DNA of 49,819 bases from Bacteroidota bacterium (GCA_017860345.1 JAFNAV010000036.1:1-49819), one strand, 5' to 3'. Counted from the first letter of the stretch, positions 23,413 through 33,404 are shown. Notes: generated by a model from the sequence alone, not told the origin. A program made the numbers and translations.

Positions 23413-26400
23413 ATGAACATTAAATTTTTTTCAAAAGAAAGTATGAGCAGGCAGTTAGTGATGGCTGTTATTCTTTTATTGGCGTCTCTGTCGGCTTTTG
23501 CCGAAAGCAATCAGCTACGGAGCGCTACCAATACAAGTATGCAACCCGAATCGGGTGTTGTTTCGGGAAAAGTAACCGATGAATCGGGTAACGTACTTGC
23601 GGGAGTTACTGTAATGATAAAGGGTGCAAATACAGGAACTGTAACTGATGCAAATGGCGTGTATCAGCTTCAGTCGACCAAAGCCGGTCAGACACTTGTG
23701 TTCTCCTTTATCGGAATGAAACAGAAAGAGGTAGCTATTGGAAATCAATTGGTTATTAATGTTGTTATGGCAGAAGAAACAACTCTGCTTAATGAGGTTG
23801 TAGCTGTTGGTTATGGCATTCAGCAGAAAAGGGATATTACCGGCTCTGTATCGTCGGTCAAAAGCGAAAATTTCAATAAGGGGGTGATTAATTCGGCTGA
23901 GCAATTGATTCAGGGTAAAGTATCGGGTGTAAACATTACCTCATCGAGTGGAGCGCCGGGTGCCGGACAGCGTATCATTATCCGCGGCCAAAGCAGCTTG
24001 CGCGAAAACACAGGACCTCTGTTTGTTATTGATGGTTTTCCGGTGGGACTTGGAGGTACGGGGACTGACGATTCCAATCCTTTTGGCTTTATTAACCCCG
24101 ACGATATTGAATCGATTGATGTGTTGAAAGATGCTTCGGCAGCAGCCATTTATGGTACACGTGGTGCTAATGGGGTGATCATGATTACCACCAAAAGTGG
24201 TAAAGCTGGTAGCACACAGCTTTCGATATCTTCAAAAGTAGGGATGTCAACCATTGCTAAGAAATTGCCCGTGTTTTCGGCCGATGAATTTCGCACAAAT
24301 GTAACTGCTATTGGCGGCAACCTGATAGACCGTGGTGGAAATACCGACTGGCAGGATGTGTTAACAACAACCGCCATTACCAACGACCATAGTTTGACTA
24401 TGCAGGGAGGAACAAATAATTTTACTTTCCGTGCATCGGCAGGTTATCTGAATCAGGAAGGTATAGTTATCAATACAGGCATTGAACGTTATACAGCTAA
24501 CCTGAAAGCCAATCAGAAATTAATAGGCGGTAAATTAAATATCGATTATGGTGTAAATGCTTCGGTAGAAAAAGGAGAGAATTCAGATGCTTCAAGTTTG
24601 GTATCGGATATGTTGAGTTTTAACCCCACTTACACAGCCAAAGACGAATTGGGCAATCCGATAGATTATACAGATCTAAACAACCCACTGATGAAGGCAG
24701 ATGTGTATACTACTTTCAGCGAAAAGCGCCGTTTATCAGCCAATATATCACCATCCATTGAATTATTTAAAGGCTTTACATACAAGCTGAATTTTGTATA
24801 TGAAAATACCGGAAATCAAACCGATTATCAGGCTAAAGCTTCAGAAGCAATCGGTGAAGATGGGTATCTGACGCAATTCAATCACAAAAGCACAAATACA
24901 TTGATTGAGAATTACTTTAACTACAATTGGAAAAACGATGTACATAATTTTTCGGTTATGGCAGGACACTCTTATCAGGAGTCGTTCTATCGTGAAAGCT
25001 ACTGGACAATAAAAGATTTTACAGAGTCAGATGGTTTAGAACCAAGAAATACTATTGAAACAGGTAAAATTCTAACATCTAGCGAATGGCCTTTGAGTAA
25101 TGCTTATACCACAAAATTACAGTCGTTTTTCGGAAGATTGAATTATAGCCTGTACGATAAATACTTGTTGACTGCCACTTTACGTGCCGATGGTTCATCG
25201 AAGTTTGGTGCAAACAACCGTTATGGTATATTTCCGTCTTTTGCAGCCGGATGGCGTATTTCGGAAGAACAATTTCTGAAAGATAATGCAATTATCAGTA
25301 ATCTGAAACTACGTGCCGGTTGGGGTCAAACTGGTAATCAGGAAATACCGGTAAAACAAACTAAAGCGTCGTATAACACTATTGTAAGTAGCAGTACGAG
25401 TTATCCTTTATATCAAACCGGTTCTTATTTTGCAGGCATACAATACAACCGCCTTCCTAACGAAGATTTGCAATGGGAGGTAACTAATCAGTCCAATCTC
25501 GGATTAGATTTTGGACTTTTTAATGGTACTTTAAGCGGTTCTTTTGATTATTATAACAAAGTAACAAACAATATATTGTTGATAATTCCACCCGGAGACC
25601 CAATTCAGGTTACAAATACAGTGTGGGATAACATTGATGACATGACAATAACCAACAATGGTTGGGAGCTTGCATTAAATTACAATTTCAACAAACTGAA
25701 AGATTTCAGATTTTCGGTAGGCGGAACTTTTTCTCATGTGGAAAACGTAGTTAAAAACTCACCGTACACCATTCTTACCACAGGTTCGGCATCGGGTTCG
25801 GGTCTTACCGGGGCCACTATTAACGGTCTGATAAATGGTTATCCGGTAGGTTCGTTCTACATGAAGACATTTACTGGTATTGGTTCCGATGGTTTGTCAA
25901 CTTATGCCAACGACGGTGAACTTTCGGTGGTGGGTTGTGCATTACCTGATTTTACATATGGTATAAATCTGAATGCCGAATATAAACGATTTGATTTGTC
26001 CGCCAATTTTAATGGAGTGTCGGGTAATGAAATTTACAACAATACCGCCATGAATAAATTTTATAAAGCGCAGTTGGCCAATTCATCAAATACCACTGCT
26101 ATTGCTACCGAATATGCCAATGAAAGCTTAACCAATGCTGGAGCTGTCTCTACCCGTTATCTTGAAGACGGTTCGTATCTGCGATTGAACAATCTGTCGT
26201 TAGGTTATAGTTTTGATACAAAAAAGATAGGTGTAAGCAATTGGTTGAAGGATATGCGTCTTTCTTTGTCAGGTCAGAACTTATTCGTAATTACCAAATA
26301 TAGCGGATTTGATCCTGAAGTAAACCAGAATCGTTCTATGAACGGTTTCCAGTCTTTTGGTATCGACCTGAACGGATATCCTACAGCGCGTACTTTTACG

Positions 26401-26427
26401 GTAGGTCTTAACTTGACGTTTAATTAA
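23413..26427 (+). CDS. SusC/RagA-family TonB-linked outer-membrane transporter
   Basis: A ~1004-residue outer-membrane importer. The frame is open from a TTG at 23389, but ATG 23413 is preferred because it gives a normal signal peptide (ending AFAES). Domains in order: carboxypeptidase-regulatory-like domain (about 45-120; VSGKVTDESGNVLAGVTV), the SusC signature LNEVVAVGYGIQQKRDITGS, a TonB plug domain (about 135-250; GAPGAGQRIIIRGQSS, DASAAAIYGTRGANGVIMI), then a long beta-barrel ending in the aromatic-rich TFTVGLNLTFN. It imports a ligand captured by the SusD-like lipoprotein encoded 19 bp downstream. Surrounding genes are phosphatases and not glycosidases, so the ligand is probably a phosphorylated organic compound rather than a plain glycan. 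Confidence 0.95.
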   Translation: MNIKFFSKESMSRQLVMAVILLLASLSAFAESNQLRSATNTSMQPESGVVSGKVTDESGNVLAGVTVMIKGANTGTVTDANGVYQLQSTKAGQTLVFSFIGMKQKEVAIGNQLVINVVMAEETTLLNEVVAVGYGIQQKRDITGSVSSVKSENFNKGVINSAEQLIQGKVSGVNITSSSGAPGAGQRIIIRGQSSLRENTGPLFVIDGFPVGLGGTGTDDSNPFGFINPDDIESIDVLKDASAAAIYGTRGANGVIMITTKSGKAGSTQLSISSKVGMSTIAKKLPVFSADEFRTNVTAIGGNLIDRGGNTDWQDVLTTTAITNDHSLTMQGGTNNFTFRASAGYLNQEGIVINTGIERYTANLKANQKLIGGKLNIDYGVNASVEKGENSDASSLVSDMLSFNPTYTAKDELGNPIDYTDLNNPLMKADVYTTFSEKRRLSANISPSIELFKGFTYKLNFVYENTGNQTDYQAKASEAIGEDGYLTQFNHKSTNTLIENYFNYNWKNDVHNFSVMAGHSYQESFYRESYWTIKDFTESDGLEPRNTIETGKILTSSEWPLSNAYTTKLQSFFGRLNYSLYDKYLLTATLRADGSSKFGANNRYGIFPSFAAGWRISEEQFLKDNAIISNLKLRAGWGQTGNQEIPVKQTKASYNTIVSSSTSYPLYQTGSYFAGIQYNRLPNEDLQWEVTNQSNLGLDFGLFNGTLSGSFDYYNKVTNNILLIIPPGDPIQVTNTVWDNIDDMTITNNGWELALNYNFNKLKDFRFSVGGTFSHVENVVKNSPYTILTTGSASGSGLTGATINGLINGYPVGSFYMKTFTGIGSDGLSTYANDGELSVVGCALPDFTYGINLNAEYKRFDLSANFNGVSGNEIYNNTAMNKFYKAQLANSSNTTAIATEYANESLTNAGAVSTRYLEDGSYLRLNNLSLGYSFDTKKIGVSNWLKDMRLSLSGQNLFVITKYSGFDPEVNQNRSMNGFQSFGIDLNGYPTARTFTVGLNLTFN

Positions 26428-26446
26428 TTCAAAGCAAACAAAAAAA

Positions 26447-28141
26447 ATGAAAAAGATATTTATTCCAATTCTGGCTATTTTCATACTATTGGGTTATAGC
26501 TGTTCCGATCTTAGCGAAATTGTTCTGGATGAGTCGCTTACATCCGGCGCCGACAGTGCTGTTGTTGAAAGTACCATATCGCCGGCTTATGCGCTTTTAC
26601 CCGATTTATTTTTACATACTAAATACTTTGCCCTTCAGGAAATAACTACCGATGAAGCTATTTTGCCCTATCGCGGAGGTAAGGACTGGGGTGATAATGG
26701 TATTTATATAGCATTGCATCAGCATACTTACACATCGGTTCACAGCAATGTATCGCAGGTGTGGACCAATCTTACCAAGATGATTAGCTATAGTTTAATT
26801 GCCATTAACGAGTTAAGCCCTCTGGCTGCATCCAACGAGAATGCTAAAATGTTTGTGGCCGAAGCCCGTGGTTTAAGAGCGTATTACAATATGTTGATGC
26901 TCGACTTGTGGGGAATTGCTTTCAAAAAAGAAGATCCCACTGAACTTTCGGTAATTTTACGCGGCAACGATGCAGTGGAATACATTGCTTCTGAATTTGA
27001 AACTGCTATCAATAATGGATTACGTAACGATGTGGGGGCGGGACGTATGACCAAAAATGCTGCTTATGCGCTGTTGGCGCGTTTGTACTTAAATGCAGCT
27101 GTTTACCGCAACCCATATGCCACTACATTTAATTTTACTACATCGGATATGGATAATGTAATCAAATATGCCGATTTGGTAATAACCTCTGGTCAGTACG
27201 AATTATCAAAGGAGTATTTCAATATTTTTGATAACGATAACCATACCAACAAAGAGCTGGTATTTGCCATTGATCAACGTCCTGATTTAAGTGGTCATAA
27301 TCGCATGTCGTACTTTTCAATGTCGGGTAATTTCTACGGAAATGCTTTGGTGAAAAACGGTAATGGTACCGACGGACCGGGTATTACACCCGATTTTTAC
27401 GATTCGTGGGTGGCTGCCAATGGATCGACAGATCCGGCTGCTGCTGACTGCCGCTTTTGGTGGGAGCGTCTCATTATTCCTTCCGACTCGGCTGTGACAG
27501 CCGCTCAGTACGAGCCCAACCGTGGTATTTATCGTGGTTTGCAATACGGACTTCAGAATACAGGTTCAAAAACAGCATTTCTACTATCGGCTGATGGCCG
27601 CTATAAAATTGGTAAAATCCGCGACTGGCGTCAGGCTGCTGCCAATGCGGTGGTTAACTACACACGGGAAATAAACTTTACAGCCGCAGGTAGCGATTAC
27701 AACACAGGATATCGCGTTTTGAAATACCAGTGGAGCAAATCGTCGACCGATGGACGTAACAAGGGTGAGGCCGATTTGGTTATTGTACGTTTGGCCGATT
27801 TGTATATGATGCGTGCCGAAGCCAAACTACGCAAAGGCGATGCCTCCGGCGCACTGTCGGATGTGAATTATGTGCGTGCTTCGCGTACTTCGCGTCCTGC
27901 TGTTACCCCAAAAGCCCTGACATCAATGACATTAGATATTTTGTTCCGCGAACGTGGTTTTGAGTTTTACTGGGAACACCAACGGCGTACCGACATGATT
28001 CGGTTCGGTAAATACGAAGGTACCTGGACTGAGAAAACAGACACAGATGTGAAGAAACGTTTGTTTCCTATACCACAAACAGCTATCGATGGAGCTTCGG
28101 ATAATGAAGGTTATCTGGTTCAGAACGACGGATACAATTAA
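26447..28141 (+). CDS. SusD/RagB-family nutrient-binding lipoprotein
   Basis: This 564-residue lipoprotein has lipobox LLGYSC with Cys19 and a typical SusD N-terminal region. Tetratricopeptide-like helices (KMFVAEARGLRAYYNMLMLDLWG, NAAYALLARLYLNAAVY) and the C-terminal SusD segment (EADLVIVRLADLYMMRAEAKLRKGDASGALSDVNYVR, ILFRERGFEFYWEHQRRTDMIRFG) follow. It forms the lid on the SusC pore encoded just upstream and binds the ligand at the surface. A hairpin terminator follows. The ligand cannot be read from the sequence. Confidence 0.95.
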   Translation: MKKIFIPILAIFILLGYSCSDLSEIVLDESLTSGADSAVVESTISPAYALLPDLFLHTKYFALQEITTDEAILPYRGGKDWGDNGIYIALHQHTYTSVHSNVSQVWTNLTKMISYSLIAINELSPLAASNENAKMFVAEARGLRAYYNMLMLDLWGIAFKKEDPTELSVILRGNDAVEYIASEFETAINNGLRNDVGAGRMTKNAAYALLARLYLNAAVYRNPYATTFNFTTSDMDNVIKYADLVITSGQYELSKEYFNIFDNDNHTNKELVFAIDQRPDLSGHNRMSYFSMSGNFYGNALVKNGNGTDGPGITPDFYDSWVAANGSTDPAAADCRFWWERLIIPSDSAVTAAQYEPNRGIYRGLQYGLQNTGSKTAFLLSADGRYKIGKIRDWRQAAANAVVNYTREINFTAAGSDYNTGYRVLKYQWSKSSTDGRNKGEADLVIVRLADLYMMRAEAKLRKGDASGALSDVNYVRASRTSRPAVTPKALTSMTLDILFRERGFEFYWEHQRRTDMIRFGKYEGTWTEKTDTDVKKRLFPIPQTAIDGASDNEGYLVQNDGYN

Positions 28142-28171
28142 TTTTTTACGTTCATAGCACCAAATAATAAT

Positions 28172-28206
28172 AAGCGGAGGGTTATTTCAGAACTCTCCGC
28201 TTTTAT
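28172..28206 (+). terminator. terminator or attenuator after susD
   Basis: AAGCGGAGGGTT pairs with AACTCTCCGCTT (28191-28202), followed by TTTT. It lies 30 bp after the susD-like stop codon and before the phosphatase fusion gene, so it may lower expression of the two downstream enzymes relative to susCD. Confidence 0.65.
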
Positions 28207-28226
28207 TGATTTAAAATAATATTTTT

Positions 28227-30188
28227 ATGTACTATATTGCTACTCATCTCAGAACTGCAGTTGCAGTTGTTTTCTTTTTGTTTATTGGGCAGATAATTAC
28301 AGCGCAAAGTAAGGTGCTTATTCATTCGCACAACGATTATCATCAGACTGTTCCTTTTTATCAGGCTTATGCCCAAATGCTCGATTCGTACGAAGCGGAT
28401 GTGTTTTACGATAAAACGACGCAAAAAATAATGGTGGCGCACGAACCCTCCGAAATTCATCCGGAAAACACCCTCGATAATTTATACATACTTCCTATTG
28501 TTAAGCAGTTCCGAAGCAATGGTGGCAGAGCCTGGAAGAATTCGGATAAAACATTTTATCTGATGATTGACATTAAATATGATTACAAAAACTCAATTCC
28601 GGCAATATTGCAATCTATCAATCAATATCCTGATGTTTTTGACAAAAGTCAGAATCCGTATGCTCCTGTAATTGTGTTTACGGGCGAAATTCCGGAACCG
28701 GCTCTGTTCGGAAATTATCCTGAGAAGATTTTTTTTGATGGCAATTTCAAACAGAAATATAGCAGCGGTGAGTTAAAGCGTCTGGCTTTTTTCAGTGCTT
28801 CTTTCCGGGATTTCTCGGCATGGAATGGAAAAGGCGGTATCGTTCCGAATGAAAAAGAAAAGTTACTGGCCGCCATTCAAAAGGCTAAAAGTTTAAATAA
28901 AATGATTCGCTTCTGGGGTAGTCCCGATAATCTGAATACCTGGAAAACATTCCGTAATATGGGTGTAGACATTATCAATACTGATCATCCTGAAAAGTGT
29001 GCCGATTTTTTTAGAACCGAATTACAACATAATTTTTCTTTCGATAAAAAACACATTCCGGTGCAACATGAAATCATTCGTCCCGATAAATTAGATAAAG
29101 CAACTAAGAATTTCAGCGGGTTCGACGAAAACAGTTTGTCGCTCGATTCATGCGTTGCTTATTACAAACCAACCGGGCGAAATGATGGGGAACCTGTTCG
29201 TCCAAAAAATATTATTCTTCTGATAGGTGATGGAATGGGTGTGTCGCAACTTGCAGCCGCCGACTTGGTAAATAATGGTTTGTCCATCACGCAATTAAAA
29301 TATATCGGGTTTCAGCGAACGCAAGCTAAGGGAAACTTTATAACCGACTCAGCCGGAGCAGGTAGCGCTTTGGCTACGGGGCAGAAAACGCCCAATCGCT
29401 CTATTGCAACCGATGGCAAGGGGCATCCCAATTCGTCGGTTACCGAAATTTTATTGCCCGTAGGGAAATCTTGCGGAATAGTGACCAATGGGAGTGTGGC
29501 CGATGCAACACCTGCTGTTTTTTACGGACATGCTGACGACAGAGACAATACCGATGAAATTACCGACTGGCTTACCCGTACACAGCCTGATTTTCTGGGT
29601 GGTAGCGGGCGTGCGCTTTTTGTTGACAGAAAGGATGGACGTAATCTGAAAAATGAATTGATGAACGATTATCAGTTTCTCGACAGCATCAATCAGCCGT
29701 ATGATGTAAACAAAAAACTGATTTTGTTAGACGAGCGGCTTGCTAATGCTACTACCCGCCACAACATTACTTTGCTGACCCAAACAGCTGCATTAGCTAT
29801 TAAAAAGCTAAATATCAACAAGAAAGGCTTTTTTCTGATGATTGAAGGAGCTAAGATAGACTATGCCGGTCATGCTAATTCGTTTCCGGCATCCATCATC
29901 GAAACACTGGGATTCGATATGGCGGTGCAGGAGGCGCTCCGATTTGCCGATAGTAACGGCGAAACACTCGTGATTGTTACCGCCGATCACGAAACCGGAG
30001 GCCTGTCGATAATCGATGGCGATAAAGCTGAAGGACGCATTAGCGGCGTTTATGCCTCGGACGATCACACTCCTGTATTTGTGCCTGTGCTGGCTTACGG
30101 ACCCGGAGCTGCAAACTTTACCGGTGTGTACGAAAATACGGATATTTTTCATAAAATAATTAATTTGTTATATTTGAAGAAAAAATAA
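28227..30188 (+). CDS. phosphodiesterase (PI-PLC/GDPD-like)-alkaline phosphatase fusion
   Basis: A 653-residue exported two-domain enzyme. After a signal peptide (to about residue 27) comes a PLC/glycerophosphodiesterase-like barrel of about 240 residues: HSHNDY (His33, His35, Asp37), YEADVF (Glu56, Asp58), VAHEPSE (His72, Glu73) and IINTDHPEKC at its end. From about residue 320 it is an alkaline phosphatase: LLIGDGMG (Asp335), nucleophile region TDSAGAGSA (Asp374, Ser375), IEGAKIDYAGH (Glu540, Asp545, His549), TADHETGG (Asp587, His588) and DDHTP (His614). One protein could cut a phosphodiester and then remove the remaining monophosphate. The next phosphoesterase gene starts 5 bp later. The family call is strong and substrate is inferred. 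Confidence 0.9.
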   Translation: MYYIATHLRTAVAVVFFLFIGQIITAQSKVLIHSHNDYHQTVPFYQAYAQMLDSYEADVFYDKTTQKIMVAHEPSEIHPENTLDNLYILPIVKQFRSNGGRAWKNSDKTFYLMIDIKYDYKNSIPAILQSINQYPDVFDKSQNPYAPVIVFTGEIPEPALFGNYPEKIFFDGNFKQKYSSGELKRLAFFSASFRDFSAWNGKGGIVPNEKEKLLAAIQKAKSLNKMIRFWGSPDNLNTWKTFRNMGVDIINTDHPEKCADFFRTELQHNFSFDKKHIPVQHEIIRPDKLDKATKNFSGFDENSLSLDSCVAYYKPTGRNDGEPVRPKNIILLIGDGMGVSQLAAADLVNNGLSITQLKYIGFQRTQAKGNFITDSAGAGSALATGQKTPNRSIATDGKGHPNSSVTEILLPVGKSCGIVTNGSVADATPAVFYGHADDRDNTDEITDWLTRTQPDFLGGSGRALFVDRKDGRNLKNELMNDYQFLDSINQPYDVNKKLILLDERLANATTRHNITLLTQTAALAIKKLNINKKGFFLMIEGAKIDYAGHANSFPASIIETLGFDMAVQEALRFADSNGETLVIVTADHETGGLSIIDGDKAEGRISGVYASDDHTPVFVPVLAYGPGAANFTGVYENTDIFHKIINLLYLKKK

Positions 30189-30193
30189 TTAGT

Positions 30194-31201
30194 ATGAGAA
30201 CAAAGTGTTTGCTTCTTTGTATATGTTTAACCTTTTTAGCGATAAATGCTCAAAATACATCTGAGTTAAAGTTCCGACAAGAAGGTGTGTTCCGCATTGT
30301 GCAGTTTACCGATATTCACTATAAAACTAACCATTCCGAAGCCCGGAAGGGGCTTGAAAAACTGGGAGCGATTTTAGATAAGCTGCATCCTGATTTTGTG
30401 TTTTTTACCGGAGATATTGTGGTAGACTCAGCTATGAATCAGGGCTGGAACGAAGTGTTGCGTATAGCCATCGACCGGAAAATACCATGGGCGGCAGTGC
30501 TCGGAAATCATGATGATGAACATGGAAAATCGAGGGCTCAAATTATGGATTATATAACCACACTACCTTTTTGCCATGCTCAGACTGGCCCCGATAATAT
30601 TACCGGTAAAGGAAATTTTTACCTCCGAATTAAACATTCTACCGACACCACTACGGCAGCCATACTTTATGGGATGGACTCGAATGCGTATTGCAAAAAT
30701 ATCAAAGGCGAATCTTATGGCTATTTTGATTTCAGTCAGGTGGCATGGTATCGACAAACCAGTCAGAAACTTACTGACAAACATCAGGGAAAGCCTTATC
30801 CTGCTTTGGCATTTTTTCATATTCCGCTTCGTGAATACGGTATGTTGAACGATACTGTTAGATACCTCCGGGTTGGGAACAGGGGCGAAAAAGAATGTTA
30901 TGGTGCGCTAAACACAGGGATGTATGCAGCCATGTACGAGGCCGGCGATGTGATGGCAATGTTTACCGGACATGACCATAATAACGATTATATAGGGCAG
31001 ATGAATACAATTTGTTTAGCTTACGGGCGATTCTCCGGAACCGCTACTACCTATGGGTCGCTTACTAATGGAGCCAGAGTAATTGAACTGAAAGAAGGCG
31101 CGCGGGAGTTTTCAACAAATATATATACTACTGATGATAAGATACTTTTCCCTGTTGTATTTGACGGTATGAAGCTCAAACCTATCAGAACAAAGCAATG
31201 A
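30194..31201 (+). CDS. secreted calcineurin-like metallophosphoesterase
   Basis: This 335-residue enzyme has a short signal peptide (to NAQ, about residue 20) and the dimetal phosphoesterase motifs in order: FTDIH (Asp40, His42), FFTGDIV (Asp74), LGNHDDE (Asn105, His106), FHIPLREY and FTGHDHNND. The pattern fits the purple-acid-phosphatase-like/Sia1-type group, which removes phosphate from varied monoesters. The gene follows the phosphodiesterase-phosphatase fusion by 5 bp and is surely co-transcribed. A strong hairpin terminator comes after it. It is the third exported phosphoesterase of this Sus-like locus. Confidence 0.9.
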   Translation: MRTKCLLLCICLTFLAINAQNTSELKFRQEGVFRIVQFTDIHYKTNHSEARKGLEKLGAILDKLHPDFVFFTGDIVVDSAMNQGWNEVLRIAIDRKIPWAAVLGNHDDEHGKSRAQIMDYITTLPFCHAQTGPDNITGKGNFYLRIKHSTDTTTAAILYGMDSNAYCKNIKGESYGYFDFSQVAWYRQTSQKLTDKHQGKPYPALAFFHIPLREYGMLNDTVRYLRVGNRGEKECYGALNTGMYAAMYEAGDVMAMFTGHDHNNDYIGQMNTICLAYGRFSGTATTYGSLTNGARVIELKEGAREFSTNIYTTDDKILFPVVFDGMKLKPIRTKQ

Positions 31202-31234
31202 AAATTTAAAAAGCTATAATCAGGGATGAATAAA

Positions 31235-31283
31235 AAAATACCCTTTTTGAAGTCAGTATTTTGATAATCAAAAAGGGTATTTT
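31235..31283. terminator. bidirectional terminator
   Basis: A perfect 16-bp stem (AAAATACCCTTTTTGA with TCAAAAAGGGTATTTT) and a 17-base loop sit between two convergent genes. Both sides carry A or T runs, so the hairpin can end transcription from either direction. Confidence 0.8.
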
Positions 31284-31287
31284 GTTT

Positions 31288-32016
31288 TTACAGGCTTTTG
31301 TACACTTCTTCGAACGGCACTCTAAACCGTTCGCCCCAGATACCTTTATTGCCATTGCGTATGCCGCAGGAAATCACCATATTAATTTCGGCTCCATGAG
31401 GCAGTTTCAGTAGCTTTTTTACCCGCTTACTGTCGAATCCTTCCAGCGGACAGGTATCATAACCTTCGTTGGCCATGGCTATCATAAAGGTTTGAGCAGC
31501 CAGCGCACAACTCTTGTGCACCACTATGCGTTGATCACTTTCGCTCGTGTTGGTAAACATGGGGCGGAAAAGACTTACCGATTCGGTCAGGATTTTGCGA
31601 AACAAACCCAGCAAACCAAAAAAGCGTCCATACAAAAAGGGCATCATTTTGCCGTAATACATCTCACGGTCTTTGATGCGTTTCTCCTGTCGCTCGGCCG
31701 GACTGGTTCGTAGTATATTACCGCGTTCAAATTCAAGCACTTGTTTTGCCCTTTTGCGGAATAAATCGCGCCGGGTAACAAACACCACCAGCTGATTGGC
31801 CGTGGATACGGCACTTTGCGACAAGCAGGCAACAGCCATTTTTTCAATTAAGTCTTTATGAGTGATATGATAACATTCCCAAAGTTGCATATTGGAACTG
31901 CTGGGAGCGAGTGTTGCCAGTTCAATACAGTGTTTTACCTTCCCGGTATCAAGAGGCTTATCCTGTGCATAATTGCGTACCGAACGACGGAAATTCAAAA
32001 CTTCATCAAGATTCAT
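31288..32016 (-). CDS. nitroreductase-family FMN oxidoreductase
   Basis: This 242-residue nitroreductase-fold protein has the N-terminal FMN-binding segment FRRSVRNYAQDKPL, LATLAPSSSNMQLWECYHI with the Ser-rich loop, and the C-terminal KLPHGAEINMVISCGI. It carries an insertion of about 60 basic residues in the middle (FRKRAKQVLEFERGNILRTSPAERQEKRIKDREMYYG...), absent from short nitroreductases. Members use NAD(P)H to reduce nitro groups, quinones or flavins. It is the second gene after an aldehyde dehydrogenase (26 bp apart), so the pair may form a small detoxification operon. Confidence 0.85.
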   Translation of the reverse strand: MNLDEVLNFRRSVRNYAQDKPLDTGKVKHCIELATLAPSSSNMQLWECYHITHKDLIEKMAVACLSQSAVSTANQLVVFVTRRDLFRKRAKQVLEFERGNILRTSPAERQEKRIKDREMYYGKMMPFLYGRFFGLLGLFRKILTESVSLFRPMFTNTSESDQRIVVHKSCALAAQTFMIAMANEGYDTCPLEGFDSKRVKKLLKLPHGAEINMVISCGIRNGNKGIWGERFRVPFEEVYKSL

Positions 32017-32042
32017 GTTTTTTTGTTTTAAAAATTAAAAGA

Positions 32043-33404
32043 TTATAATTTCAATAAACGTTTCATCCACTTAAACTTAAACGGAGTATGTGGAAAATAC
32101 TTCAAGCCTGACTCCAGCCAAACGGGCTTGTCCAGAATGCTTTTGTAGTGCGAAAAAGTTCTGAACCCAAACTGCCCGTGATACGACCCGATACCGCTTT
32201 CGCCTACACCACCAAATGGCATTTTGCTATTGCTGATGTGCATGATGGCATCGTTTACGCAACCTCCGCCAAACGATATTTCGTGCAGAATTTTATCTCT
32301 GAGTTTTTTATCCTGAGTAAAAACGTAGCACGACAGCGGTTTCTCCCGTCGTTTAACAGCTGCAATCACATCGTCTACCGACTCAAACGCAATAACGGGT
32401 AGTATGGGGCCAAAAATTTCTTCCTGCATTACAGCATCATCAAAAGTAACATTATCCATTACTGTGGGCTCGAACACCCGGGTAGCAAGGTCATAGTTTC
32501 CACCATAAACTACCTTGTTTTTATCAATGTACTTTGCCAGACGGTTGATGTTTTTTTCGCTGATAATCTGCACGTAATTTTGATTTCCAATGGAAAATTG
32601 CTCTTTTCCGATTTCTGCAATAAGCTGTTGGATCAGCGCGTCTTTTAAGGAACTTTTCACCAGTATATAATCGGGGGCAATGCAGGTTTGTCCGGCATTC
32701 AGAAACTTGGCCCACACCAAACGCTTTACATAGATATCCAGATTTTTATCATCCAGAATAAAAGCAGGACTTTTTCCGCCCAACTCCAGTGTTACGGGGG
32801 TAAGGTGTTTTGCTGCAGCTTGATAAACAATGCGTCCCACAGGCACGCTCCCGGTAAAAAAAATCTTATCGAAGCGCTGTTGGAGCAATAGTTGCGTTTC
32901 CTGAACACCGCCCTCCACTACGATAAAAAACTCTGGTTCAAAATTCTGGTTGATTATTTCGGCCATCGTTCTACTGGTGTTGGCCGGTAGTTCGCTTGGC
33001 TTTAACACCACAGTGTTGCCGGCTGCTATGGCCGCAATGGCTGGTGCAAACGACAGTTGATAAGGATAATTCCAGGCACCTATAATGAGTGAAACGCCCA
33101 GAGGTTCAGGAATGATGTAGCTTCGTGCCGGAAAATTGACCAGATTGGTGGATACCCTTTTTCGCGCCGACCATTTTTTCAGGTTTCTTGTGGCATCATC
33201 AATTTCGAGATATAAAAGTGCCAACTCGTTGGAATAGTTGTCAAAAGCCGATTTACTAAAGTCTTCGTAAATAGCTTTTTCCAAACGCTCTTCGTTTTTC
33301 TGCAACAAGGTTTTCAGCTTTTGCAGTTGTTTTATTCTGAAATCGATATTTTTGGTTTGGTTGGTGTTGAAAAAAGCTCTTTGATTTGAAATTATATTTT
33401 CCAT
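32043..33404 (-). CDS. aldehyde dehydrogenase, class 3-like
   Basis: This 453-residue NAD(P)-dependent aldehyde dehydrogenase has catalytic Cys241 (NAGQTCIAPDY), Glu207 (ELGGKSPAFI) and Asn112 (GAWNYP). The cofactor segment is KPSELPANTS, and FFTGSVPVG is the glycine-rich turn. Its shortened N-terminus and lack of the long class 1 leader place it with ALDH3-type fatty-aldehyde enzymes, and the C-terminal LKYFPHTPFKFKWMKRLLKL is a basic amphipathic tail that could touch the membrane. It is followed 26 bp later by a nitroreductase gene. The MITE-like element copy 2 lies just upstream, between its start and the next gene. Confidence 0.9.
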   Translation of the reverse strand: MENIISNQRAFFNTNQTKNIDFRIKQLQKLKTLLQKNEERLEKAIYEDFSKSAFDNYSNELALLYLEIDDATRNLKKWSARKRVSTNLVNFPARSYIIPEPLGVSLIIGAWNYPYQLSFAPAIAAIAAGNTVVLKPSELPANTSRTMAEIINQNFEPEFFIVVEGGVQETQLLLQQRFDKIFFTGSVPVGRIVYQAAAKHLTPVTLELGGKSPAFILDDKNLDIYVKRLVWAKFLNAGQTCIAPDYILVKSSLKDALIQQLIAEIGKEQFSIGNQNYVQIISEKNINRLAKYIDKNKVVYGGNYDLATRVFEPTVMDNVTFDDAVMQEEIFGPILPVIAFESVDDVIAAVKRREKPLSCYVFTQDKKLRDKILHEISFGGGCVNDAIMHISNSKMPFGGVGESGIGSYHGQFGFRTFSHYKSILDKPVWLESGLKYFPHTPFKFKWMKRLLKL

